Positions 11,958 to 25,665 of a DNA stretch of 64,000 nucleotides are shown one piece after another; within the stretch, counting starts at the first letter, position 1, and the number at the start of each line of letters is the position of its first letter. The DNA comes from Saxidomus purpurata (lineage: Eukaryota; Mollusca; Bivalvia; Venerida; Veneridae): the NCBI GenBank assembly GCA_022818135.1, contig JAFMSR010000002.1, positions 45,080,699 through 45,144,698 on the forward strand, read 5' to 3'. Position numbers and translations under genes: made by a program. The notes beneath the pieces are model-generated. The model had not been told where the DNA came from. It made no database searches and saw only the letters and a program-made list of their open reading frames with translations.

Positions 11958-14429
11958 TTTTCTATTAACGCACAATGTTTTTATATGTGATAATTAAAAC
12001 GCTGTTCCATTTTTGCGACTTTATATGTTATTTAATAGTCGCAAATTTAAACGACATAACCTATCAGAAACAATGTTACATCAGTAGTGCATTAGAAATG
12101 GTGCTTCTTACAGTGCACAGCTGATCAAATGCGAGACCTCAATCGTGACAACTGACTTCCGAACACGGATTAGATAGCTTAATACTATTAGTCTGCAGAG
12201 CAGTACAATTATAATTAATGATGAATACATGGTAAGCTAATACGGTCACTTATACATCTGTTTTACGAACAAGAATCAAAACATGCTTTTATAGGAACTT
12301 TACATGACCTAGTAATACCTGGGGAAGAAAAAACTTAACAAAAAAAGTCATATCCAAATGGATTCAACGAAATTAAAATTGTGATTGAAAACAGTAAAAA
12401 AATGTCTGATTACATTTGTATAATGGTATTCGAATTTGTTCATCTAAAGACTATTTTGTTACTGTTCAAACTAATAAACATAACTAAAATTTTCAATTAA
12501 ATATGGCATTCGTTCACCTGTCTTAATTTGTGTCGGGTTGAATGAACTATCTTGAGTTATGTGAAACTGCAATCTTCTTTTCTAATGCATAAGGTGCTTA
12601 TACATGAAAATTATAAATCACTTGTTTTTTTCTATCATATGCTATATTTAGGGTGCTATTGACTTTGTTAAATTTGTTACAAGGTAGAAAGCCGGAATAC
12701 AACCTGTTCCATACAGACATTGCAACATCACCTAGCAATGTAAAGTTCAAGCACGGTTTTGCCTGGAATATGAATGATTTTGTGTGGGAGGCTAAATATG
12801 CCTGATGCATAAAATACCCACACATACTGTTTCTGTGTGTCAGTAAAACCAGGATGGCTCAGCACTCGTTTCTTGCAACAGATTGAAATGTTATGCCAAT
12901 ATATTAAGTAATTATCTATTTGATAAAAATGCTACAAAGCAACAGCAACAAATAGATACATCCATTCAACAAATAGAAACAATATCAGCAAAACAAAGTT
13001 CGTTTTCAGCATATTTAAATAACTGCCCTTTAGCTAGTCAAACCGACACTTGGCCGAAAACAGATATGAGAATGATAAACAATTTGCAAAATTACATGGA
13101 CATTTCTAAATGTACATCAAAATCTCTTACACACAGAAAATTCAGTTCATAAAGTTCGTATGTTTTGTAACAACAAAAAGCCGAGTCACCTGATAAATAC
13201 TGTGAATATGGCCTGAACGTGTTAAAAAAAATCTGGAATTACCAGTGACCGCACCTTTAACCCTGACTTATATTTACATGCACACCTATTTTGTAACACT
13301 TTCTCACCTATAAATATATTATGTACTTTAACACTATTCCTTTAAGCCACTCCTTCTGGCAGATGTTCAATTTACCAGTTGGGTATTGAGAATAGCAGAA
13401 AGTTACATAACCTTTCTAAATGCGGTCAGGCACGAAGCTTTAAACTTAGTAGATGCTTTTTACAATAACATGTAAGAATGGAATCATACTGAGTAATTTT
13501 TCTTACTGGCAGATTTAAATGAAAGTATAGCTATTAGAAAGGGTGGATTTTCACGGTTGGTATGACGCTATATGTGATCCTTCAGGGCCCCCAAAAATAT
13601 GTGTTTCTGATCACCTGACCCACCATAACCTTATACTGCCAACCTCAAGCTTTTTTATGAGAAAATTATTAAAAAGACCAATTTTCAAGTGTTTCAAAGC
13701 AAAAAAAGCCATGAAAAAAACACTAAAAACCATACTTATTTTGGCAAAGCTATTAAAAACACCTTTTTTTCTCTCTGCCTTATACTTAATTTTATCTATA
13801 TGCATGGGTGAAAGTTTCCAAAATACATATATCTACAAATCACTTTTTGTAAGCTTACGATTGCTTGAAAGGGTACAAGTTATCATAATTGTTTCAAACA
13901 TTTGGCCAATATTTTCAATAAACAGACATGGTGACTTGAAGTTCTATCCCCATTTAAACCTTCACATTACACAGAGAAAAGCGGTTACAAACCTTTAACA
14001 CAACTTATTTTCTGCAAGCAAATGCAATTCTGATTCAAACCACTTCTTGAAATCCAGAAAATGTAGTCTAGACATGGATCAAGAGTTGAGATTGACATTT
14101 TGTAAGAAGATAATATGGTGAATATAATGTGTATGAGCCAATAGTATTCCACATACAAGACATTCAAGTAAGGTACAGTCTTAAAAACATAACTTAAAGA
14201 GCTAAAACAAGTTGTCTGGATTTATAATTCTACCAATTTCTTTTGATATATATAAACACTGCTCACATGTTGTACAAAGTTCCAAGTACAAAGTCAGAGT
14301 ATATGTATTTTAAATTCAAATTTATGGCACAGCACAATTGTATTGAGACAAACATATGACACCAAGCACAAGTAAGTTTATATTTCTCACAACTACAATA
14401 ACATCTGTAATAAGGTTTTTAAACTAGAT
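11958..14429. other. Non-coding interval, nothing recognised
   Basis: Several short frames exist, the longest about 151 codons at 13543-13998, but they are AT-biased (Lys/Ile/Phe/Leu) and show no domain. No transposon ends were recognised. Confidence 0.4.
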
Positions 14430-14772
14430 GAGTGTTCAGTAGAACACTTGTGTCACCACCCTCTTACGCTTGGTTAGAATAACCAATAATTTTGTGACAA
14501 AATCTAGGTGTTCAGTAGAACACTTGTGTCGCCCTCTTACGCTTTGTCAGAATAACCAATAATTTTGTACAAAAAGGGGCGTAACTCCTCAAATATGATC
14601 TTGACCTACAAAATTTGGCAGCACACGACGCTTTTCTCATAAGCAATACAATTGTAAAGTTTGATAAAGAAATCTTAAGAAATGGCCAACATAAAGTTTA
14701 TGTGACGGACTGACCAATGGACAAAGCTATCCCTATGTATCGCCTTTTCTCTGAAAGGGCGACACAAAAACC
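14430..14772 (-). mobile_element. Dispersed repeat with GTGTTCAGTAGAACAC end, minus orientation
   Basis: It begins at GTGTTCAGTAGAACACTTGT and ends at GAAAGGGCGACACAAAAACC. The reverse complement matches the copy at 49135-49550, including the ACATAGGGATCGCTTTGTC-like segment and the AAGAGGGCGACACAAGT end. The first end is partly duplicated: GTTCAGTAGAACACTTGTGT occurs twice, near 14432 and 14511. It carries no coding capacity. Confidence 0.8.
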
Positions 14773-15089
14773 TGTACCTTGCTCAATTTCTAAAATGAAC
14801 TTGTCCATCTTTCCATGTGCATGCCACAATTCATTATTTGAAGGAGCACTCACTGAAAACCTACTGACTGAACAAAGAACAGTGCAGATCATGATCACAC
14901 CAGCATATCTGTACAGTCTAATCATGATCTTCACACACCGTAAAGACAGAATCACTCAGATTAAAACATCTATTCTATACTGACTGAGATAAACCCCCCC
15001 CCCTCATTAAAACACTGACTTTTATCATATCAAATAATTACTTTACTGAGTTTACTCCATCTTTGTAAAGCACATGTTTATCTCAAAAA

Positions 15090-15310
15090 GTTGGTAGCTG
15101 TTTAGCACTACAGTTTAAACCTTTTCCCTTCTGGTGACAAATGACTTGCAACTACTGTAGATCATGATCAGCCTGGACATCTCTGCAGTTTGATCATGGA
15201 CAGTACTGTTTGCTACTCAGTCCGTACATTTTCAGTGAATATCCTCACTAGCAACAGTACTATCCAAATTGAAAGATGCTCAAGTCCATTAAAAAATTGT
15301 ATACGCTAAA
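15090..15310 (+). repeat. Dispersed repeat containing GATCATGATCAGCCT core, copy 1
   Basis: Ordered matches with 40270-40450: GTAGATCATGATCAGCCT, then ACATCT..GCAGT(or CAAT)..TGATCATG, ACTGTTTGCTA, ACATTTTCAGTGA and ATCCAAATTGAAA. It is non-coding. A third, weaker match lies near 14880-14930. Confidence 0.7.
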
Positions 15311-15392
15311 TGTTTCAAACTATCATTAGCAATGTGAGATCACATTTACCTTCACTGACCAATAACTGTTCTCCAACTTCATCAAACTATCT

Positions 15393-15463
15393 GGTAATAA
15401 AAACAAGCTTTAACTATCTGGTAATAAATATAAGCTTTAACCATCTGGTAATAAAAACAAGCT
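15393..15463. repeat. Three-copy tandem repeat, about 27-28 bp
   Basis: The unit AACTATCTGGTAATAAAAA plus CAAGCTTT is present three times with small changes. Confidence 0.8.
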
Positions 15464-16079
15464 AAACTTTAAGTTTGCTAGCGGAAAGTTGACATTTGTG
15501 CAAAATATAAAGAGGAATATTTGTTAAACAGCCAATCAGAGGACACAAAAGACTCGTCAATTGTAGCAAGTACTTGCCAAGTACAGGTGCACTCACATGA
15601 AGATGCCTAGGTAAGGAATTACAAGTGAATGGCTGTTTTATCAAGGAGAATATTTACAACCGGTTCAACCGTATTTGTTATTTTAACCAGACAGCCAAAC
15701 TTTTGAAATATAAATGTAAATATATATACGTGTAAATATTTTACAAGTAGCTACAGATGGTAAAGTACAAATCACATCTACATGACATTGTATGTATCAC
15801 AAGCTAAAAACGGCAATACATGATTAACGTATTAGAAGTATAAACAGACAAGTGAATGAGGACGGTATCAAGTATTAATACACACTGTACACTCCGTAAG
15901 TACACGGTAAATTATTAGTATAAATTATACATCAGTCAGGTAATTAGGTATCAATCAGATTACAACAGCTTATCTTCTAATAGTACATGAATACATGTGG
16001 TTATTCAACTTGCCAGAGTTCGTCGAGGTAGGAAGTCATTTCTGACCAATCTTTAAGACAACTGGGTAAAAAATAAAGA

Positions 16080-16355
16080 TATCAATGTTCACAAAGTTTA
16101 GGATTTGTTCGGGTGACCTAGCTTCTGACCTCACATGACCCAGGTTTTAAATTTACCTAGAGAACATCAAAACTGACTTCACATGACCCAGTTTTTAACT
16201 TTAGATCATCGAAACAAACATTCTGAGCAATTTTCATGATGATTGGATTTAAAATGGAAGAGGACTTGAGTGTTCACAAGGTTAAGGGTGGACAGACAGA
16301 CAGCAGACATCATGCAATCTAAATAAGACAACTTTGAGCACTCAGGTGAGCTAAA
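16080..16355 (+). repeat. 3' part of a GGTGAGCTAA-ended dispersed element
   Basis: It contains GTGACCTAGCTTCTGACC and ACATGACCCAGTTTTTAAC, then a GACAGACAGACAGCAGACAT tail and the terminus CACTCAGGTGAGCTAAAA. The order matches the end of the element at 35657-36567 (CTCAGGTGAGCTAAAAA). Confidence 0.65.
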
Positions 16356-17474
16356 ATCAGTTATTTTAATCTGGGTCATGACCCACATTCTATTGATTTT
16401 ACAGTAACTGTACCACATTCTACTGTTCTTACAAAAAATCATGAGCTCCACCACATTCTACTGTTCTTAGGCCCCACTTCTTACAAGAGCTCCACAACAT
16501 TCTACTGCTCTTTGTTTAATGGCCTCCAAAACATAAATGTCTATTTAAAAAGAATATGTAAATTGAAAATTAAGGACAATGTTTTGATATTCTTTGCTTC
16601 ATAAACTTTTGTACAAACATTGTTCAATATTCTCACAAATACAGTTCAGTATTAAAAGCAATATGTCAAATAAAATTTTTAACAAAAACAAATCATGTCA
16701 GCACAATTCATCACAACCTGTCAAGTGGAATTTTCTGTCCAATCGATAACTTGAAATCTCTTATCTGTTTTCTCTCTAAAGTACAGATCACGTCTTTAAG
16801 TTCTCATCTAATTTTTTTAATAGGTCAATGTCAAGATACTGCGTCTGATAAAATGATCTGATTTCCGCAAAAGTACTTTGAAAAAAAAAAGTATCTCATA
16901 TGAAGTCTGAAAGGAAAATGGAATTAATTTTATTTAGATGGTCGAGAGAGAGCTGCGTTTTTTTTAAATGGTTTAGTATAAACTTAACTATTATGTGCAT
17001 TATGAAATACATATACATATTCAATACATAGTGACAAAATGAACACCATGTGGCTGAAACATTACGCTTTTTATGCATTACAACTTAAGTGAACTGAAGG
17101 TATTCATAGTCGAGTCTCAAATACACTTGGTTGATTCCAACATATTCATCCTTAAGTGTGTAGGTTATCTATCTGGTCGTAACATTAATGAAAACTATCA
17201 AACACTTAAAGAAAAGCTACCAGGCAGAGTTAAATCTTCAGAAAGCATTTGGGATACTGTATAAAGTAGCAAAACAACAAGAACAGCACATTTTCAGCTG
17301 CTTTGTGTTTTATTTTGCCGTTTATAAACAAGTTATTGGTTCATGCATACATGAACTGTAGTGTGTATATTAGCTGCAATGTGTTGTGCCAAGTGCATTT
17401 TAGGTAGGTATAGCAACGGCTGGTCACGATCTAAGTGTACATACATGTCATGGCTGACAAAACAGTTCGGCTGT

Positions 17475-17572
17475 CAGTGTTCTATGATGCATTTAGCGTT
17501 CTATGACGCATTCAGTGTTCTATGATGCATTTAGCGTTCTATGGCATTCAGTGTTCTATGATGCATTCAGCT
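17475..17572. repeat. Minisatellite, about 20-21 bp unit
   Basis: Alternating units CAGTGTTCTATGATGCATTT and AGCGTTCTATGACGCATT repeat about five times, so the higher-order unit is about 40 bp. Confidence 0.8.
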
Positions 17573-18639
17573 TCACACTTTGAAGTTTCAAGTATTGTTG
17601 ATGTAAACATCAATAAAAGGTTTAATACTAAACTTCCTCAAAGAATATTAGTTTTCCATATGATTACTGCTAGACAATGAATGCAAGATATATAGAACGT
17701 TTAATATAATGCAGTGGTAAAACATAAAATGTAAGATTTTAAGACATTTGCCACAAACTTCTAGCTGTCTGACTCGTCACACGACAGTTTACAGCCTGTT
17801 TTGCCAAGACGGAAGTAAATAGGAGCACTATCTCCCCTTTAACAAATGATCGAAATAATTTGTGAAATGACACTTATATCTCTCCCTTTAGGCAGGCTGC
17901 AGGAAGGTGGGCGTGTAATCTGTAGATTACTGCAGACTGATGTGCAATTTAAAAACTATCTTGCTAGCCTTGACATATCATTATCAAAGTGTAAATCAAT
18001 TTTGCGGGAAGATATTTCATATAAAATATACATGTACCACTGTGTACAAAACAAGGTCTTCATGTTAAAAGTTGCTGTAAACAAAGAACAAGTGAACCAT
18101 ACAGATCTGAAACACACAGTATAGTTGGCTACGATCTGGACTAAAAACATGGCCTTGTGGTTTTTGAACAGCTGGGGGTCTCATGTATGTACTAGTTTAA
18201 TAATTTTATCACTTAAAATAAACAAGCAAACATGTATTCTAACACAGTTTATATACACGATAACATCTCCAGTAAAATAGGTTATTTGTATTAAAACCTC
18301 AGGATGCCTACCATAAAGTTGAACATGAACTGTCAGATAACGGGACACTTGACTATTTGAAACACTTCAATAGTGCATTTAAACAGTTCTAACAAACATG
18401 TCAAAAAGGCTTAAAATTGTTAATATTAAATTCATGTAGCTCTATGGTAATTTAAGTCTTATTATAATGTCCGATACCCGTGAAAACTTTTATTTAGTTT
18501 CAAATGAATTAAATGGTATTACTGAGATAACTGAGATATAAACATTCAAGTTGTTGTTGTTTGAGTTAACGCCCATTCCAACCTGTGTCATTTTAATAGG
18601 CGGGCAGTTTACCCAACAAATGTTCCTGAATGTTTGATA

Positions 18640-19090
18640 TTCCTGAAGTCTTCACTGAGATTTTAAAAAATCCACTGATGTGTTACTGAGATATGACTAC
18701 GAGGCTAATAGTAGTTTGCATGCAAAACTTCAACCAAACTTTTTAAGTTGAACAAGGGTCATAATTTAAATCAAATTTAATCAAAGGTATTTAACTTGAC
18801 TGTCTGATATCCCTGAACATTTTTTATTAACATTCAAATCAATCCAACAACTGGTTAATGAGATATCTGCATGATAGTAAGCTTGCATGCAAAACTTTCA
18901 CCAAAGTTTCGAAGTCCAACAAAAGCCATAATTTGCATTAAAGTCAGTCAAGTATGTCCATGATAGTAGCTTGCATGTAAAACTTTAACCAAATGTGCTT
19001 CAGCAAGGTTGACTGCAATAGCCCTCATTATTATCTGAAGAGTTGAGCTACAAATGTTGCTGAAGATTTTCCTAAGATACAGCTTCAATC
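18640..19090. repeat. Degenerate tandem or dispersed repeat, about 190-bp period
   Basis: The phrases GAGATAT, TTGCATGCAAAACTT, ACCAAA, AAGTTGAACAAGGGTCATAA or AAGTCCAACAAAAGCCATAA recur in the same order near 18690-18770 and 18860-18940, with a third partial match near 18965. Non-coding. Confidence 0.55.
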
Positions 19091-20399
19091 TTTCAAAATT
19101 AGCACATGTAATATACTATGTAAAATGTGAATATAAACTTGTATAATTATAGAGTGAGTTGCTTGAAATAAACTATGTTTAAAGTTATATTACCCTTCAC
19201 AATGGTCACATTGGATTATAGTTAAAAATGCTGCTCAAAACACAGTGGATGCTTTAAAAACATATGAAATGTTTACCAAGTTATTTTCTGTTTTGACAAA
19301 TACAATTAAGGTACTCATAACCGAAAGAGTGGTTTTTTTTTTTGACTAGGATAGTCAAAAAGATTTTCCCAGATTTCCTCTAATTCAATGTGAATAACTG
19401 TTACACGATCTTTTTTTGGGTTAAACTTTGGCATTTTTTTCTAGGGTAAAATCATGATTAATGTTTTTTTAAATTTTATGGTCCCAATTTAACTACAATT
19501 ATTACATACACAATGTAAATGGGTCTATAACTTTCAATGAATGTAGCTCTAAGGTGATAGAGTCTTACTCAGTCTAGCTTTGCCCTTACCATCAATACAA
19601 ACATGGAATTCACGATCAACATATAATGTACTTTCTAGCAAAACAGAAAGTTTTGTTACAAATCTTCAAGATTTCAAGTTATTTTCTAAATTAGTGTAAA
19701 TTGGGTAATTTTCACGTGGAGAAAATCTTGTGATTTGTGAGCAGCCAGACTTATCAGCAAATTTTAAATTCATGAAAGGAGAATTCTGTTAGAGTAAATC
19801 CATCCGAAATTGATTTTTCGCAAGATATTTAAATAATGGAAAAAAGCAATTTGCAAAAATATGAAAATTAATTAATCATGAATAATACACATTGTACAGT
19901 ACCAGTATTACCATATATACATTGCACATACAAAAAATAAAGGAAGTCTGTCACTTCAAGGTGTTTCATATTACTACCAATATATATATGGACTCCCTGA
20001 CTTGCGAATTCGAAATTAAAATGCAGCAGACTTTCAACTTCAACAGTAACACACCTTGACAATAAAATAGTGTTATGCTTATGTAAATATGTACACGTTT
20101 TAAAGCAAAGCTACAAAAACAGTACGAGAACTGATTGAAAATTTGAATAAAATATTTGTCTATATTTGCTTTACATTGATTTGTAGACTGAAGCTCTTGA
20201 AGTCTATCTAAATATCTCCCAATGCTTACTTCCTGGTGTTCTGAACAGTACTCCTGCTGACAGAAGGGCTTCTTGAGGTTATTTTGAAATCTGATGACAC
20301 GATTCTAACTAGGGACTTCAGTTTTAGGATCCCAATGCATTACCCTATCTCACAGCACCTCCTAAACTGACATACTGAACGACTTTTAGACATGCAACA

Positions 20400-20592
20400 T
20401 AATATTTTTAGAATTATTTGAACAATTATGATAGGGCTTCATGCAAGGAACACATCTTTAAAGTTTAATTAACATTGGCCCAGTGGTTTCAGAGGAGGTG
20501 TCGTTTGATGGAAAATGTGAACGGAGGACATACAACAGACAGTGAGCGATCCTAATAGCTCACTCTGGCACTTCGGCCAAGTGAGCTAAAAA
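20400..20592 (+). repeat. 3' end fragment of a GTGAGCTAAAA-ended dispersed element
   Basis: It contains AGGGCTTCATGCAAGGAACA, ACATTGGCCCAGTGGTTTCA, then a GGAGGACATACAACAGACAG tail and a hairpin-like end AGCTCACTCTGGC..GCCAAGTGAGCT. The end is built like those of the elements at 35.7, 55.1, 56.5 and 59.5 kb. Confidence 0.65.
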
Positions 20593-21887
20593 AAGGGTTC
20601 CACGGATTCAAACACCAACTAAATTGCACTTCCTAAAACATCCACTAAATTTAATACTCATAAATTTAGGTACATACACATTATATTGTATTTAATACAA
20701 ACTGTATACTACACAAAAGTTTCAATATGCATTGTAGATGTAAATGTCTTTTCAACTTCCAGTAAGCAAAAGTACAGTATTATTTTTTTGTTTCAAATAC
20801 AAAAACAGTTGTGAAACAATAACTAAAAGGAAATAACGTGATAATGTTTGGTGACTGAATCTCGTTCGATGTATACCATTCACTTCTCCCCATGTGTTAC
20901 ATTCTACATAATTTGCACCAAATGAAGCATACATAGCATGCATTCAGGGTATTGTGGATTCTCATAATACACAGAAGAGTGTGTTCCATTGATATGTAAT
21001 TTTCTTAGTAAGACATATGTCAGTGTTACAGGGACCGGTAATAACCACACTGTTTGACAGAAATGTGTAAATCTACACATTTCGTAAATAAAAGCATTAT
21101 AATCTTTCAAACAAGCGAAAGCTGAAAGAGTATGTTGTCTATATCTAACAAATTCCGATGACATTTATATTGCTGTGACTCCCTTTTCTGGTATTACAAA
21201 TTGGGGATTAAATCCTGACAGTGCTGGTACACAGCTACGGACTGGAAGAAATCAATCTTGGCAGTTACAATAATAAAAACTTGCCAGATTTCTCGTAAAA
21301 TGCTTTAAAAAGTTATCTTTCACTTTACGCCTAGCTTTTCATTTCTCTTGCCAGAACCAGTTTACAGATAACTGTAGTCAATTGTGCCCTATAAGGTCAA
21401 AACTGCCATAAATACACACTATATAACGCAGATATTAAGCACTTGAAACAGTCACTATGTAACAATACCAATTGCTTTTACATGTCAAAAGACATAACAT
21501 AACTATAACAGGCAGATATCAACACAATACAAAGACACAGTAATCATTTTGCTATACAGCACTATGTAAAAGTAACGACTATCTACAACACCGTTTCATT
21601 CTCTGCTCCAAGGTGCCGTAGACTTTTCACCATTACTCCATTTTCTCATTAAAATTCCCTGCCATGAAAATAATGTTATGTCACTCTTGAATATAATACA
21701 TGTACTTGTAATAGTCTCCCTTTGTTCTCCGAGAAACGTTAAATGTCTGATTTCCTGTGGATCTGTAAACCGCATTCCTGTATTCACAGCTGTATAACAT
21801 CTTACTACTTACCTTTCATGCTTAAACATCATATTTTCTCGGAAAAAAATGGAAGAAATTATAATCTAGATGTATAAACCTAATGTT

Positions 21888-22000
21888 TCATCCATATTTC
21901 TGCTTATCCTGTTCAACCTCCATCTTGCGTTTGAGGATCTCAGCATTCTTCTCATGAATTTTCTGAATACGTAGATTCAGTGCTGCATCTTCATTGCCGC
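21888..22000 (-). CDS. Ser/Lys/Arg-rich nuclear-type protein, coding exon 8 (last)
   Basis: Terminal coding exon, residues 1144-1180, stop TGA at 21890-21888. The acceptor is TTTGTTTCAG|GCGGC on the minus strand. Reading NEDAALNLRIQKIHEKNAEI and onward, it is a charged amphipathic helix likely to form a coiled coil. The pattern (RI-x-I-x-x-KN-x-E-I) recalls the helix of CCDC9-family proteins, but there it is N-terminal, so I do not assign homology. No clear polyadenylation signal lies close downstream, so the 3' UTR may be long. Confidence 0.88.
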
Positions 22001-23323
22001 CTGAAACAAAAAATATACATCAGTGTTGTCCGTAACTAATCCATTTCATCTCGATTGCGAAATAAGTTTTTCACAACTTACATGTATATTAATTATGCTC
22101 AAGCCTCACTCCAGATGGAATCAACCTGGTAAATAGAGAAAGATGAAATGTGGAATTATCTGTGTCTTTCAAAAAGGCCACTACCCCTGCTTGGGCAATG
22201 GCGGGGATTGAAGCCGGCTCCACAAAATACTTAACTTGCTTTTCTTCACTTTCATATTCCTTTCTGATGCTTTTTTTTTCTGTCTAACTATATTTCCTTG
22301 TATATTTAAGCAAAAAAGCAACAGATGGTATCTTTTCACCTCAAGGTGTTCATGTCCTTTCCTGTACCATGAAATGGTCTACATGGTTATGTAGTTTTCA
22401 AACTGTTTTACACTTCTGGTAAAGATTGCAATGGTATGTACATACCATTTATCAATGTACACACCCTAACCTCATTCTCATCACAGGAAGATAAAGATTT
22501 TTTTAATTATTATTTTCTCAATTACTTTATATCCCCCCCCCCCCTATTTTAATGCCCCTGGGGATGTTACATTTTTACCCAGGGTGTGTTTATCAGGGAC
22601 TGAAAATGATTTTTTTTACCCTTGCGACTTTCATTCCACACCCAAACTAACAGCTGTTCAATGAAAATAAGTGCTGTGTCTTCTATTTTTCACTGGATCA
22701 ATCAATATTGATACGGATTTTTGCGTTCATATGCCTACTTCCAGAACTAGTAACTCAAGCACTTGTTTAAATAACAGGAGGGGGGGCGTTTATAAGAGGG
22801 GGGACATTTATATGGGGACATAGGGTACAAGTAGGTAAAATTTAGGACCAGACAGGATTTGTTATATCGAAAGTTTATATTTATCAAGTCGAGTAAAAGG
22901 ACTTTGTCATACAGTCAGGAAAAAGTGTGTAAAGGTCACAAAGACATTTTTAGTTGCTTTCAAATGTTAAAGTGCCTGCATATACGTCAGACATTCATTA
23001 GGGAATCGGAATTGCTTATCTTGTACTTCTACAGGTTCAACAAGAACTCAATCCAAATTGCATTTCAGGTGGCAGTTATTATTCCAACATCAAATTTCTT
23101 CTCGAATAACTAAGCCTTTCACAAACAATCTTTGAAATGCAAGAAGCCATCACGATTCTAATTAGGTCATCATTAAGTAACGTCTATTCAGCAGAACAAA
23201 AACTTAAAAGCTGATGAAATGCTTTTAGAATTCTCACAGGCATTAAGATCAACAGCTTCTAGAGGAAAAAAATACTGAATATTCATCATTAAACAAGCTT
23301 AATGTCAAATATCCACATACATG

Positions 23324-23543
23324 TACTGTAAATCACTTTAAATTCAGAAAACAAAGTTTGCGGATATTAATATCTCCAGATCAATTCCTGAAACCATGAA
23401 TTCGCGAACAAGGGATCCAGTATGTTTCCTGAAATCTTTCACTGCCAGAGAATTTTGAATTAGCGAAATGAAATTTGTGAACAAGTGCTATCGTGAAAGA
23501 ATGTGAAAATACGCTTCTCGCGAACATTTCATGATTTACAGTA
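23324..23543. mobile_element. Short TA-flanked MITE in intron 7
   Basis: About 220 bp with 12-bp inverted ends TACTGTAAATCA and TGATTTACAGTA. The interior has repeated GCGAA-type motifs (ATTCGCGAACAAGG, CTCGCGAACATTTC). The TA at each outer end suits a Tc1/mariner-type TA target site. No reading frame of note. Confidence 0.65.
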
Positions 23544-24039
23544 TATTGAGCGAGAAGCTTCAGGTTGTTTTGTGCCTCCATAACTGCTTGGCTCCCTGCG
23601 AAACTGTTACTTTAAATCATATAATACAGTCCGTTACCAACCTCTCCTGATACACTACATAAACAAAGTAACCTCAAGAAGGTGAATGCCCTGAATATTA
23701 TTGGTTAAGGACACAATGTCAAAGAGGTACATTTTCCTGTAATTGTAGAAAAAACAATCATTGAAAGACGTTTACAAACACACTGTCTGGCTTACAAAAT
23801 TCATCAAATTGTTTCCCTGAAGGCAAGAGATATAATAATCATTTAATAAAAAAACGCTGTTTGTAAGTACAGTACTCATAATTATGTCAATGCTTGTTTA
23901 TCTCTTGGATCTCAACACCATCTCCAAAGAATTGCAGTTATTGGTATGCAGTTTATCTAACCATTATTCTTTGAAAAGACCAGCACTAGACTCCCATCTT
24001 CCATCAGAAACATTTAATGACTAAGACATGGCGATTTTG

Positions 24040-24500
24040 CATTCAATTTTCAAAAGGGCCACAACTCCTGTGCTTCCGAAGCAATCCAACGGAATAAACT
24101 CTATGAAGTAATAAAACATTTCCACAGAGTTTGATTGAAATTTCATTTAATATCAATGAGGTAGATATGGCTCCATACATAAATTGGACAATTTTGCCTT
24201 GCCAATTTTGCATTCATATTTTTGAAGGGCCATAACTCCTGTGCTTCTGAAGCCATTCAGTTGAAACTCAAGGGGCATGAATTCTATGTAGTAACAAATA
24301 TTTCCCCTAAGTTTGATGTGGCAGATATGAGCATAACTTGGGCACTATTACATTTAATTTTCAAAAGGTCACAACACCTGTTTCTAAAGCAATTCAACTG
24401 AAACACAAGGGGTATCAACTCTATATGTTAATAAACATTTCCATGAAGTTTGATTGAAATTGCATTGCACTACCAATTTGGTAGATATGACTCTGAACAG
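24040..24500. repeat. Three diverged tandem units in intron 7
   Basis: The phrases CACAACTCCTGTGCTTC, AAGCAATCCAAC or AAGCCATTCAG, CTATG(AA/TA)GTAATAA and AAGTTTGATTGAAAT recur in order starting near 24060, 24232 and 24370, a period of roughly 140-170 bp. Confidence 0.65.
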
Positions 24501-24952
24501 AAATTGCTAACGGACGAACCACTAGCGCCATTAACATAATACATCCCCTTCCGTCATACAAAAAAAAACCTGCAAGTGCTCAAATGTTATCGAGCAAGAA
24601 ACTGAGAGATTTTAATATTACAGGAGAACAAGCAATACCACTTAAACCTCTAACTTGTACTTTAATGGTGAATGCAGACAATCATTAATCGTTCCTTAAT
24701 TAAATTCACATGCAAATATTACTCTGATGGGAATATTCCATTTCTGAAACATAATAAATAAAGTAATGAAAGATGTAAAACTTCAGAAAATATTTTGGCA
24801 AAAAAACCGTTATATGAAAGCTAATGCCGTGGTTCAATATTCCTCCACACAAGTATTCTGTAACATGAGCAGGGTAATACGGGTCCAGGCCCAGTATCCC
24901 ACTAGTTAGCAAACAGCTGGTTCTGGGTAGGTGAAGGAAATAAGGGAGCTAA

Positions 24953-25000
24953 CTTGAAGCTGCTCATTCACATTTTCCGGTGAAAAATTAATTTCACCAA
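24953..25000. mobile_element. Fragment of the GCTGCTC-ended MITE family
   Basis: TTGAAGCTGCTCATTCACA followed by TTTTCCGGTGAAAAATTAA is the reverse complement of the right end seen at 4318-4358. Only about 45 bp remain. Confidence 0.5.
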
Positions 25001-25665
25001 AATGATATACATCGAGTACCAACAAGGTCTTCCTTGGGGATTGACCTTGTGACCTAGCTTTTAATCCAAAGTGATCCACACAAACATTTTGAACAATTTA
25101 CATGATGATTTAGTTGTCAATGTCACCTGCATGGTGTACACAAGGTTTTTAACTGGGTGACCTAGTTTTTTACCTCAGATGACCAATATTCAAACTCAAC
25201 CTAAATTTCATTAAGACAATCTTACTGATCAAGTTTCATGAAGTTCCAATGAAAAATGCAATTTTTAATCTAAAGTAATTCAATGGTTGGCTTAACAGCC
25301 AGTCAAGGGTTTGAACAAGAGGATCTAGAAATCTAACAAACTATATTTAACAACCAAAATGCAATCGTTTTAATAAATCATAGATTTTGAGCAGTGGGTT
25401 ATCTCATTATATGCATAATAGTTGACATTTACAAATGTAATTATGTTTGAATTTTGTAATGAACTTGCTAAATGAAACCAAAGAAGGGCAAAGAGCATGG
25501 TGTTTTTTTTAATTTTCCATATTACACTTGCAACTGTAACACAAATATCCATCAAATCCCTGTTTGCATTTTTTTAAAGTCGTTAAGTATATTTACAAAA
25601 TTACAAGATAGTCAGAAGGCTTCCAACTATTTCTTAGTGTATAGATTTTACAAAACTTGTTATAC

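Noticed and set aside
13543..13998. 151-codon plus-strand frame
   Set aside because: No domain, AT-driven composition, and no splice signals or repeat-protein similarity. A chance frame is likely in this base composition.
14717..14983. Overlapping 85- and 88-codon frames on both strands
   Set aside because: They lie across the end of the GTGTCGCC dispersed repeat and show no protein signature.
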